A DNA stretch of 13,502 nucleotides from Bacteroidetes bacterium UBA7688 (GTDB lineage Bacteria > Bacteroidota > Bacteroidia > Chitinophagales > Chitinophagaceae): contig DLGS01000034.1 of the NCBI GenBank assembly GCA_002482815.1, positions 1 to 13,502 on the forward strand, written 5' to 3'. Positions 1 to 7,298 of the stretch are shown one piece after another. The stretch's first letter is position 1, and each line of letters opens with the position of its first letter. Made by a program: the position numbers and the translations under genes. The notes under the pieces are model-generated. The model saw only the letters and a list, made by a program, of their open reading frames with translations. It was not told the DNA's origin and searched no databases.

Positions 1-1539
1 TGACCTGTCCACTCCTGCATCAGCTTGTACTTTGCTCACATTTACCATAATTGGCGAGTCAACAATACACCCATTTGGATAAATAGCGATGAAATGATAA
101 GGGCGGGAATAATCAGGAGCAACTCTTGTAAATAAGGCGTCTACATCAGTTTCTGTTGCAGTAATATTATAGTTTGGGGTCCAGCGTAATGTATCAGTAC
201 CAAATGCAATTCCATATAGAGTTGCAGTATCGCCCTGACAAACTAAGGTGTCATCAACAATTGTAATAGAAGGAATTGGTAAGGCGTCAATGAGATGACA
301 TTCCATAGAAGCGTTAGGCATACCTTCATTTGTACTCAGGAAAACATTGTAACGACCAGGAAAATCATAGCTGTAAGTTGGAGGAATCTTGAAGGTTGAA
401 GCACGAACAGTACTTGAGGTACAATTATCAAATTGAATTTGTCCCAGCGATCCGTCAGCATTTACAACATAAGAATAAAGATTGTCTTTTTCGCGAATGA
501 TGTGAGACATTGCCACACTGTTTTTCAGGCCTGGAATCAGGTCTAGACTGGCATCCGTGTAGGTTAGCAGAGCTAAGTCGCTGAAAGCAATCCGCACAAT
601 ACTGTTTTTGCTTACGTTTGAAATAAATGCATAATCCATTCCGCAATCTTTGGCCAGTATAATGCTTGATGGATTTGATAATGGAGTGGCCAATGGTAAA
701 ATTGTTCCTGTAGGGATGGATGCCAATGAGCTTCCAAAGCTGATATGTGAAACCACATTAGAAACAAAGTTGGTAACAAAAACATGCCAGTTTCCTGTGA
801 TGTCTTTAGTTGCAGCCATATCGCTCGGATCAATCATAGCAGCGGATGGATTGCCTAAGTCCACAATATTCGGAGTATTCGAAATATTTGTACCAAAATC
901 AAAACGAATCAATTTGCCATCAAGTGCATTTGCTGCAAAACCGAACCAATAAGGACCTTCTTTTGCAGCAAAAAAACCGCGTGGACCATTAAGCAAGCCG
1001 CCAAGATTACCCATATTCACACAGTTTGGTTTATTGCTAAGAGATTTTCCAAAATCGAGACGTGATATGGAAGAGTTTCCTACTGAAGCTCCACCCACTA
1101 CGAACATCACAAAATTTTTGGCATCATCCTGCATTAAAAACAAACTGTTGGCATCTGCAGCAATAGTGCCGCCAAGATTTCCCAGGCTAGTTGTTGTAGG
1201 AATATTGGAAAGAGAGTTTCCAAAATCTAAACGAATAAATTCCGGACTGGTTCTGTTGATAAAAAAGCCATAATATTTGCCATCGCTGTTGCGGCTGATT
1301 TCAATGTCAGCAGCGTTATTTATACCAAAAGTATAACCCAGAAATGCTCCTGTCGGCTTATTCATCAGATAGCCGGAACAAAAACTCCAATAGTAGGAAG
1401 AAGCGCTGGTGTCAACGGGTTTCAATGATATAGGTTGTCTGATACACACTGTGTCAGGTGCGTCAAAAGTAGTCTGGGCATGTAGTCCGGTTAGTTGTGC
1501 TGCGATAAGCATAACTGTAAGGATAAGGCATCTTCTCAT
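1..1539 (-). CDS. Secreted repeat (beta-propeller-like) protein with Ig/PKD-like region, C-terminus off window
   Basis: I translated the minus strand from the ATG at 1539 and it stays open for 513 codons to the window edge, so the gene is 3'-partial. Residues 1-21 form a signal peptide (positive start, hydrophobic core, likely cleavage after LHA). Residues ~100-370 hold about six copies of a motif like R-[LF]-D-F-G-x-S-L-S-N-x-P, starting near residues 103, 160, 212, 265, 316 and 367, a period of 51-57 that suggests propeller blades. Short Ig/PKD-like stretches flank this: DTVC near 29-32, and DTLVCQGDTATL at 430-441. The last visible residues, ADAGVDRS, look like the start of another such domain. 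This architecture is common in Bacteroidota surface proteins exported by the type IX system, whose sorting domain would be the missing C-terminus; that is inference. The function is unknown; adhesion or polymer binding is possible. It is divergent from the peptidase at 1665. Confidence 0.85.
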   Translation of the reverse strand, partial: MRRCLILTVMLIAAQLTGLHAQTTFDAPDTVCIRQPISLKPVDTSASSYYWSFCSGYLMNKPTGAFLGYTFGINNAADIEISRNSDGKYYGFFINRTSPEFIRLDFGNSLSNIPTTTSLGNLGGTIAADANSLFLMQDDAKNFVMFVVGGASVGNSSISRLDFGKSLSNKPNCVNMGNLGGLLNGPRGFFAAKEGPYWFGFAANALDGKLIRFDFGTNISNTPNIVDLGNPSAAMIDPSDMAATKDITGNWHVFVTNFVSNVVSHISFGSSLASIPTGTILPLATPLSNPSSIILAKDCGMDYAFISNVSKNSIVRIAFSDLALLTYTDASLDLIPGLKNSVAMSHIIREKDNLYSYVVNADGSLGQIQFDNCTSSTVRASTFKIPPTYSYDFPGRYNVFLSTNEGMPNASMECHLIDALPIPSITIVDDTLVCQGDTATLYGIAFGTDTLRWTPNYNITATETDVDALFTRVAPDYSRPYHFIAIYPNGCIVDSPIMVNVSKVQADAGVDRS

Positions 1540-1626
1540 ACTCTGAAAGTAGTTTTTTTTCTTGATACTCGGCGGCAATTATTTCGCTAATGTAATAATT
1601 ATACCAAAATTTTCATACTAATCCAG

Positions 1627-1634
1627 TATTTTTA
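1627..1634 (+). promoter_or_regulatory. Candidate -7 box for the S46 peptidase
   Basis: TATTTTTA matches the Bacteroidota -7 consensus TAnnTTTG at seven of eight positions and ends 31 bases before the ATG at 1665. That spacing agrees with the better matches elsewhere in the window. The surroundings are very AT-rich, so a chance match is quite possible. No convincing -33 TTG was identified. Confidence 0.3.
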
Positions 1635-1664
1635 TTTTCTTTAACCGAAAATTTTGCCAAAAAT

Positions 1665-3836
1665 ATGCGTCTCTATTCAAAGTCAGTTCAACTCATTCTT
1701 GGTGTTTTAAGCTGTTTTTCTGCTTTTTTCTGCCAGTCTTCATTTGCAAAAGAAGGAATGAAAGTTCCGCCAACTTTGCTTCAATCTCAAAAAGACATCA
1801 TCGCTGCAGGCCTCGAAATTCCCGTAGAAAAATTATATAATGCCAATGGTACAGGCCTCAATAATGCAGTTGTGTTGTTCGGAAAAGGGTGCACTGGCGA
1901 AATGATATCCGGGCAGGGCTTATTGTTGACCAATCATCACTGCGGATATGGAACAGTTCAAGGTTTGGCAACATCGCAAAGCGATTATTTTGCCAATGGC
2001 TTTTGGGCAATGAATACACAGCAGGAATTGCCTTGTCCAGGTCTAACCGTATCTTTTATCCGTTCAATGGAAGATGTGACTGAAAGAATATTGCTGGGTA
2101 TAAATGATGAAATGCGCGATGGAGAAAGAGACAGCGTTATTGTTGTAAGGATAAAAAATCTCGAAAAGGGATTTCGTTATTCCAGTAAAATGGATGTTCA
2201 GATAAAAGCGTTTGCCAATGGCAATCAATATTGGGCCATTATGAGCGAAACATTTCGTGATGTGCGCCTGGTGGGCTTTCCGCCAAATGGTGTTGGACAG
2301 TTTGGTGGTGACACCGACAATTGGAGTTGGCCACGGCACACGGGAGATTTTAGTGTTTTTCGTGTGTATGCAGGCGTAGATAACAAACCCGCCGATTATA
2401 GCACCAACAACAAACCATACCAGACAAAACAGTTTTTCACTATCAATGCCAATGGCTATAAAGAAGGAGATTTCACACTGGTGTATGGTTTCCCGGGCGT
2501 GACACAGGAATATATTTCATCTATGCAATTGGAGCACGTCGTAAATATAATTGACCCGATCAGAATTGAGGCCCGTACAAAACGCCTGGACGTCTGGACG
2601 GAGCATATGCGCAACGACAGAAACGTGTTTTTGCAATATACCTCAAAACGCGCCGGGGTGGCCAATGGCTGGAAAAAATGGCAAGGTGAAATCCGTGGTC
2701 TTAAGTTGAATAATGCAGTAGAAAAAAAGAAAGCTTTTGAACAGCAATTTCAGGCCTGGGCCAATACAGATTCTCAAGGTTATTTTGCCAAAGAGCTGCT
2801 GATGAAAATGCAGGTGAAAAGTGCATCAAAGGACGGTGTGGTTGGCGCTAATGAATATCTTCGTGAAGTGGTGTTCGGGATTGAGTTGCTCGGACAGACT
2901 GCAGAACTGGATAAAATGCTGACAATCATAAATTCCGGTGTCCCAAATTCCGTCGATTCAATGAAAAAAATAGCAAAGGGATTTGCTGGTTTTTATAAGA
3001 ATTATGATGCAAAAACTGACCGGGATATTTTTATCGCATTGATGCCAATGTTTATGGAAAGAGGTGGTATTTATGTACCTGAATACTATCGTACAGAACT
3101 GGCCAGATTTGGTGGGTCTTACCTGGAATGGGCAGATTATATCTACGGTAACTCAAAGGCTGTAAGTCTGGATAAAATGAATGAATTTGTAGCTCATCCG
3201 GATAAAAGTAAAATCACAGATGACCCGGCCTGGAAAATGTATGCCGCAATTATTAAAGTGCGCAACGAAATGGTTACACCCTCTTTGGCAACTTATGTAG
3301 ACAGCCTTGCCCGGTTTAACAGGCTATATACCAAAGCCCGTATGTTGATGAGCAAATACGAAAAATTGTATCCGGATGCAAACGGCACTTTGCGCGTTGC
3401 TTATGGAAAAGTAAAGGGCATAGACCCGGATGGTCCTGCCGAGTATAGTTTCCAGACTAACCTCGACGAGGCGGTTTTGAAAAACAATCCTGCTGTTGCC
3501 GAATTTACAATGCCTTCCAAATTGATTGAATTAAACCGTCAGAAGGATTATGGACGCTGGGCGGTAAACGGAACGGTTCCCCTGGCATTTATTGCAGATA
3601 ATCATACCTCAGGAGGAAACTCCGGCAGCCCGGTGCTTAACGCAAAAGGAGAATTAATCGGAACAAATTTTGACCGTGTTTGGGAAGGTACGATGAGTGA
3701 TTATTATTTCGACGAGCGCTGGTGCCGTAATATTTCGCTGGATGTCCGTTATACGCTCTTTATTATTGAAAAATTAGGTGGTGCAGGCTGGTTGCTGAAC
3801 GAAATGAAATTTGCCGGAGCGAGCACCAAAAAGTAA
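1665..3836 (+). CDS. S46 family dipeptidyl-peptidase, DPP11-like
   Basis: This is an exported serine dipeptidyl-peptidase that removes dipeptides from the N-termini of oligopeptides, a step in periplasmic peptide use by asaccharolytic or proteolytic Bacteroidota. The 723 residues match the usual S46 length of about 700-720. A signal peptide covers residues 1-28 (cleavage after SFA). The catalytic His lies in TNHHCGYG (H91 or H92), the Asp in GGDTDNW (D216 or D218) and the Ser in GGNSGSP (S653). A large helical domain fills the middle, and the C-terminal half of the protease fold returns at about 640-700. Arg671 lies 18 residues after the catalytic Ser, in FDRVWEG. From memory, Porphyromonas DPP11 has Arg673 there, conferring preference for Asp/Glu, whereas DPP7 has Gly. 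I therefore favour DPP11-like specificity, by inference. The gene stands alone, divergent from the repeat protein; no clear hairpin terminator follows it. Confidence 0.95.
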   Translation: MRLYSKSVQLILGVLSCFSAFFCQSSFAKEGMKVPPTLLQSQKDIIAAGLEIPVEKLYNANGTGLNNAVVLFGKGCTGEMISGQGLLLTNHHCGYGTVQGLATSQSDYFANGFWAMNTQQELPCPGLTVSFIRSMEDVTERILLGINDEMRDGERDSVIVVRIKNLEKGFRYSSKMDVQIKAFANGNQYWAIMSETFRDVRLVGFPPNGVGQFGGDTDNWSWPRHTGDFSVFRVYAGVDNKPADYSTNNKPYQTKQFFTINANGYKEGDFTLVYGFPGVTQEYISSMQLEHVVNIIDPIRIEARTKRLDVWTEHMRNDRNVFLQYTSKRAGVANGWKKWQGEIRGLKLNNAVEKKKAFEQQFQAWANTDSQGYFAKELLMKMQVKSASKDGVVGANEYLREVVFGIELLGQTAELDKMLTIINSGVPNSVDSMKKIAKGFAGFYKNYDAKTDRDIFIALMPMFMERGGIYVPEYYRTELARFGGSYLEWADYIYGNSKAVSLDKMNEFVAHPDKSKITDDPAWKMYAAIIKVRNEMVTPSLATYVDSLARFNRLYTKARMLMSKYEKLYPDANGTLRVAYGKVKGIDPDGPAEYSFQTNLDEAVLKNNPAVAEFTMPSKLIELNRQKDYGRWAVNGTVPLAFIADNHTSGGNSGSPVLNAKGELIGTNFDRVWEGTMSDYYFDERWCRNISLDVRYTLFIIEKLGGAGWLLNEMKFAGASTKK

Positions 3837-3925
3837 TATCAGTAAATCATAAAAGTGTTGTTTTTGAAACGCATATCGCAGACATTAGGATTTTTATGGA
3901 ATTAAAATAGAAATAAACACTGCTG

Positions 3926-3959
3926 TTGTTTTTATTTTTCAGAAACATTATTACCTTTA
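3926..3959 (+). promoter_or_regulatory. Candidate Bacteroidota promoter for the lipoprotein
   Basis: TACCTTTA at 3952-3959 is a seven-of-eight match to the -7 consensus TAnnTTTG and ends 33 bases before the ATG at 3992. A TTG at 3926-3928, 23 bases upstream, could be the -33 element. Its position argues that translation starts at 3992 rather than at the ATG at 3926, which would lie at the -33 element. Confidence 0.45.
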
Positions 3960-3991
3960 GTCGCTATTTTATTACAATTTTTATTTTTGCT

Positions 3992-4534
3992 ATGAAACAA
4001 CTATTATTCTGTGCGTCTTTGATGATTGCTTTTGCTTCGTGCAAAAAGTCGTCTACCAGTGCTGTTGAAAATAATGAAATTCTTCGCTCTGGCAATTGGA
4101 GAATGAAGGCATTTACAGTGAAGTTTGAAAAAACTCCCGGTGTAGACTCCGTATATGATATTTTCAAAAAATTCGATACCTGCCGCTCAGATGATTATAT
4201 CACTTTTGGGGAAAATTTTAAAGGAATTCAATTTTCTTCTAAACTGAAATGTGGCGGAGAATTGGATGAAACACCTTTCGAATGGGAATTGCGTAATAAT
4301 CAGAAAGTTTTGATGTTGAATAACGCCCAATACACAATCGGAAATGTGAGCGAAATTCCGATTACGCCAACAGGTAAAGACTACGTGGAAGCCACGATTT
4401 CAAAAATCAATAAGAAATCATTTACCATCAATTATAGTACTACGGCACAGGTGTACGGTTCACTTTTTCCTGTCAGCGATACCGGTGTTTTTGTAGAAAA
4501 AACATTTTATTTCACCCAAACATTTGAAAAGTAA
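3992..4534 (+). CDS. Lipocalin-like lipoprotein
   Basis: This 180-residue protein carries a type II (lipoprotein) signal: a short Lys-containing start, a hydrophobic stretch, then AFAS followed by Cys17, and a Lys/Ser-rich linker. The frame is open upstream to an ATG at 3926, but that start would add 22 hydrophobic residues before an otherwise normal lipoprotein signal and would lie at the promoter's -33 element. I chose 3992 for these reasons. The mature part begins with a GNWRMKAF motif and continues as alternating strands, ending in a Phe/Tyr-rich strand. This resembles the small lipocalin-like lipoproteins common in Bacteroidota. The ligand and role are unknown, and the family call rests on general pattern only. 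It is monocistronic, with its own candidate promoter and a strong terminator 27 bases past the stop codon. Confidence 0.82.
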   Translation: MKQLLFCASLMIAFASCKKSSTSAVENNEILRSGNWRMKAFTVKFEKTPGVDSVYDIFKKFDTCRSDDYITFGENFKGIQFSSKLKCGGELDETPFEWELRNNQKVLMLNNAQYTIGNVSEIPITPTGKDYVEATISKINKKSFTINYSTTAQVYGSLFPVSDTGVFVEKTFYFTQTFEK

Positions 4535-4560
4535 GCTCCGAAATTCTTTAATTACTGAAG

Positions 4561-4590
4561 AACCGTCGGCGCAAGCTGACGGTTTTTTTT
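4561..4590 (+). terminator. Rho-independent terminator with GCAA tetraloop
   Basis: AACCGTCGGC (4561-4570) pairs with GCTGACGGTT (4575-4584) over ten base pairs (one G-T) around a GCAA loop of the GNRA type. A run of eight Ts follows at 4583-4590. It ends the lipoprotein transcript and insulates thrS. Confidence 0.9.
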
Positions 4591-4623
4591 ATGCAGTTAA
4601 GTCATCTTTTCTATTTACTAACC

Positions 4624-4631
4624 TACATTTG
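4624..4631 (+). promoter_or_regulatory. Promoter -7 box for thrS
   Basis: TACATTTG is an exact match to TAnnTTTG and ends 25 bases before the thrS ATG. It lies between the upstream terminator and the gene, where a promoter is needed. No clear -33 TTG is seen at standard spacing. The leader would be only about 20 bases, leaving no room for a T-box or a long autoregulatory leader. Confidence 0.6.
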
Positions 4632-4655
4632 CACATCTTTTTTTAATACAAGACA

Positions 4656-6602
4656 ATGATTCAAATTACTTTTCCAGATGGTGCTGTGCGCGAATACGAA
4701 GCAGGCATTTCATCTCTTGATATTGCAAAATCTATTAGCGAAGGGCTAGCCCGTAAAGTATTGGCTGCCGAGGTGGACGGTGAAGTTTATGATGTTTCCC
4801 GCGCTATTCATAAAAATGCTGCTGTAAAATTCCTTACATGGGAGGACAAATCCGGAAAATCCACTTTCTGGCATTCCTCAGCACATTTGCTGGCTGAAGC
4901 AATTGAAGCAATTTTCCCTGGAACAAAATTTGGTATCGGTCCGGCTATTGATAATGGTTTTTACTATGACCTGGACTTAGGCGGAGAAGCAATCAGCGAA
5001 GAAGATCTGGTAAAAATTGAAAAGAAAATGAAGGAGCTGGCCGGACAAAAAAATGAATTTGTCCGCCGCGAAGTTGGTAAAGAAGAGGCGATTGCTTATT
5101 TCACTGACAAAGCAGATCCTTACAAAATAGAATTGCTGCAGGACCTCGAAGATGGAAAAATTACCTTCTATTCTCAGGGCGCATTTACCGATTTGTGCCG
5201 GGGTCCGCATATCCCGAATACCGGCTTTATCAAAGCTGTAAAACTGACCAATATCGCCGGTGCGTACTGGCGCGGTAATGAGAAAAACAAAATGCTTACC
5301 CGTGTTTATGGGGTTACTTATCCTTCTCAAAAAGAACTGGATGAATACCTTGCTTTGTTGGAAGAAGCTAAAAAGCGTGATCACCGTAAACTAGGTAAAG
5401 AACTGGAACTATTCACCTTCTCCGAAAAGGTTGGTGCAGGATTGCCAATGTGGTTGCCAAAAGGAGCAATGCTTCGTCAGCGTTTGCAGGATTTCCTTCA
5501 AAAAGCGCAGGTGGAAAGCGGTTATCTGCCGGTCATTACACCGCATATTGGTAATATTAATTTATACAAAACTTCCGGCCATTATGAAAAATATGGTGCA
5601 GATAGTTTCCAATCGATAAAAACACCGCACGAAGGAGAAGAATTTTTCCTGAAACCGATGAATTGCCCGCATCACTGCGAGATTTACAAATCATCACCAA
5701 GAAGCTATAAAGACTTACCATTGCGCCTTGCAGAGTTCGGTACCGTTTACCGTTATGAGCAAAGCGGAGAATTACATGGACTAACCCGAGTGCGTGGATT
5801 TACTCAGGACGATGCGCATTTGTTCTGCCGTCCGGAGCAGGTTTTAGAAGAGTTTAAAAAAGTAATCGACCTGGTGATGTATGTATTTACATCTTTAGAT
5901 TTTGAAAACTTCACAGCGCAGATTTCGCTTAGGGATAAAGAAAACAGAGATAAATATATTGGTACTGAAGAAAACTGGACCATAGCCGAAAATTCTATCA
6001 TCCAAGCTGCTGCCGAAAAAGGGTTGAATACAACAATTGAGTATGGTGAGGCAGCATTTTATGGCCCGAAACTGGACTTTATGGTGAAGGATGCCTTGGG
6101 CAGAAGCTGGCAATTAGGTACCATTCAGGTAGATTATAACCTTCCGGAGCGTTTTGAACTGGAATATATTGATTCAGATAACTCCCGTAAGCGCCCCGTA
6201 ATGATTCACCGTGCACCATTTGGTTCAATGGAGCGTTTTGTGGCAGTTTTGATTGAACATTGTGCGGGAAATTTTCCCATCTGGCTGGCGCCCGAGCAAG
6301 TGAAAGTATTGCCTATCAGTGATAAATTTATCCCTTATGCCGAAGAAGTAGTTGCTTTACTGAAAGCTAATGATATCAGGGCTTCTGTGGATGACCGCAA
6401 CGAAAAAATAGGCAAAAAAATCCGTGATACAGAATTGATGAAAGTGCCTTACATGCTCGTGGTAGGCGAACAGGAAATGAACGGTGGAAAAGTGGCTGTG
6501 CGCAAACACGGAGAAGGGGACAAAGGGGTGATGGATAATGCTGAATTTATTGCATTTGTACACGAACTTGTCAAAAGCCAGATCGCAGGAACAAAAAAAT
6601 AA
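4656..6602 (+). CDS. thrS: Threonyl-tRNA synthetase
   Basis: This cytoplasmic class II aminoacyl-tRNA synthetase charges tRNA-Thr and edits mischarged Ser-tRNA-Thr. The 648 residues match the full-length bacterial enzyme. The order is: a TGS domain (about 1-62); the N2 editing domain, with its HxxxH at H73/H77 and CxxxH at C181/H185 intact; the catalytic core (about 245-540); and an anticodon-binding domain (about 545-642). The three catalytic zinc ligands are visible as C337 (MNCPHH), H388 (DDAHLF) and H518 (MIHRAPFG). Motif 2 lies around VRGFTQDDAH and motif 3 around APFGSMERF, with R527. The start gives a normal N-terminus (MIQITFPDG) and sits 25 bases after an exact -7 box. infC begins 72 bases downstream, the classic thrS-infC pairing, although infC has its own candidate promoter. 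Nothing is truncated or unusual. Confidence 0.98.
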   Translation: MIQITFPDGAVREYEAGISSLDIAKSISEGLARKVLAAEVDGEVYDVSRAIHKNAAVKFLTWEDKSGKSTFWHSSAHLLAEAIEAIFPGTKFGIGPAIDNGFYYDLDLGGEAISEEDLVKIEKKMKELAGQKNEFVRREVGKEEAIAYFTDKADPYKIELLQDLEDGKITFYSQGAFTDLCRGPHIPNTGFIKAVKLTNIAGAYWRGNEKNKMLTRVYGVTYPSQKELDEYLALLEEAKKRDHRKLGKELELFTFSEKVGAGLPMWLPKGAMLRQRLQDFLQKAQVESGYLPVITPHIGNINLYKTSGHYEKYGADSFQSIKTPHEGEEFFLKPMNCPHHCEIYKSSPRSYKDLPLRLAEFGTVYRYEQSGELHGLTRVRGFTQDDAHLFCRPEQVLEEFKKVIDLVMYVFTSLDFENFTAQISLRDKENRDKYIGTEENWTIAENSIIQAAAEKGLNTTIEYGEAAFYGPKLDFMVKDALGRSWQLGTIQVDYNLPERFELEYIDSDNSRKRPVMIHRAPFGSMERFVAVLIEHCAGNFPIWLAPEQVKVLPISDKFIPYAEEVVALLKANDIRASVDDRNEKIGKKIRDTELMKVPYMLVVGEQEMNGGKVAVRKHGEGDKGVMDNAEFIAFVHELVKSQIAGTKK

Positions 6603-6637
6603 CAAAATACAATCTGTATTTCGATATTAAAATACAT

Positions 6638-6645
6638 TATTTTTG
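6638..6645 (+). promoter_or_regulatory. Promoter -7 box for infC
   Basis: TATTTTTG is an exact match to TAnnTTTG in the 72-base thrS-infC gap and ends 30 bases before the infC ATG. A TTT near 6619 is the only -33 candidate and its spacing is short. The region is AT-rich, so chance is possible. It suggests infC can be transcribed independently of thrS. Confidence 0.45.
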
Positions 6646-6674
6646 ACTTCAAATTTTTTTATTAAAAAGACTTA

Positions 6675-7232
6675 ATGCAAAAAAGACCAAAACCCAGAGT
6701 ACCCTATAAGCCACGAGTTGTTCAGAACGAACACCGCTTAAACGACGAAATAACAGCACTGGAAGTGCGTTTGATACGCGATGGTGCAGAACCTATCGTT
6801 TGTTCGCTGAATGAGGCTTTGAGTATGGCTGAAGAGCAAGGTGTTGACCTGGTAGAAATTTCTCCAAATGCAGTACCGCCTGTTTGCCGTATCATCGACT
6901 ACAAGAAATTTCTTTACGAAAAGAAAAGAAAGGATAAAGAGCAAAAGGCCAATTCGAAACAATCTGAAATCAAAGAAATTCGCTTCACACCGAATACAGA
7001 TGATCATGACTTTGATTTTAAATCAAAACATGCAGAAAAGTTTTTGCAGGAAGGCGATAAGGTAAAATGTTATGTTCAGTTTAAAGGTCGTGCGATTATG
7101 TTCCAGGAAAGAGGCGAATTACTCTTGCTGAAATTTGCGGAGCGTCTTGCTGATGTAGGTTCTTTGGAAAGTATGCCAAAAATGGAAGGTCGCAGGATGA
7201 TTGCGATTTTTACACCGAAAAAGAAAAAATAA
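6675..7232 (+). CDS. infC: Translation initiation factor IF-3
   Basis: IF-3 binds the 30S subunit, prevents premature 50S joining and checks the start codon and initiator tRNA. The 185 residues are close to the family's usual 170-200. The N-terminal domain (about 15-85) contains LNDEI, VDLVEISPNAVPPVCRIIDY and KFLYEKKRK. A Lys-rich linker follows at about 83-100, then the C-terminal domain (about 100-180) with EIRFTPNTDDHDF, VKCYVQFKGRA and MEGRRM. It starts with ATG, not the rare ATT known in some infC genes, and an in-frame TAA at 6663-6665 excludes any upstream start. It follows thrS, but rpmI and rplT (L35 and L20), the usual next genes, are not here: a terminator begins 17 bases after the stop and the next gene is on the opposite strand. 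Confidence 0.97.
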   Translation: MQKRPKPRVPYKPRVVQNEHRLNDEITALEVRLIRDGAEPIVCSLNEALSMAEEQGVDLVEISPNAVPPVCRIIDYKKFLYEKKRKDKEQKANSKQSEIKEIRFTPNTDDHDFDFKSKHAEKFLQEGDKVKCYVQFKGRAIMFQERGELLLLKFAERLADVGSLESMPKMEGRRMIAIFTPKKKK

Positions 7233-7249
7233 TTAAGCTTATAATGAAC

Positions 7250-7281
7250 AAAAAAGACAACTCATTGAGTTGTCTTTTTTT
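7250..7281. terminator. Bidirectional terminator between infC and the convergent membrane gene
   Basis: GACAACTC (7256-7263) pairs with GAGTTGTC (7267-7274) around an ATT loop. The stem is flanked by a run of As on the left and a run of Ts on the right, so it reads as an intrinsic terminator on both strands. It sits 17 bases past the infC stop and 17 bases past the end of the minus-strand gene, and so serves both. Confidence 0.9.
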
Positions 7282-7298
7282 ATGGAATAAAGAATAAT

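Noticed and set aside
1605..1691. Minus-strand -7-like boxes (near 1605-1612 and 1658-1665) for the secreted repeat protein.
   Set aside because: The first is an imperfect match and the second lies in the start of the divergent gene; neither has the 25-33 base spacing seen elsewhere, and the region is AT-rich.
1841..2672. GCCAATGG recurs several times within the S46 peptidase gene.
   Set aside because: It codes for Ala-Asn-Gly or Asn-Gly in frame at several protein positions, so codon preference explains it; the spacing is irregular and one copy lies in another gene.
3926..3991. Upstream start for the lipoprotein at 3926.
   Set aside because: It would add 22 residues ahead of a complete lipoprotein signal and falls in the promoter.
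4591..4655. Possible T-box or structured leader before thrS.
   Set aside because: Only 65 bases separate the upstream terminator from the ATG and the -7 box leaves a leader of about 20 bases; no T-box motif is visible.
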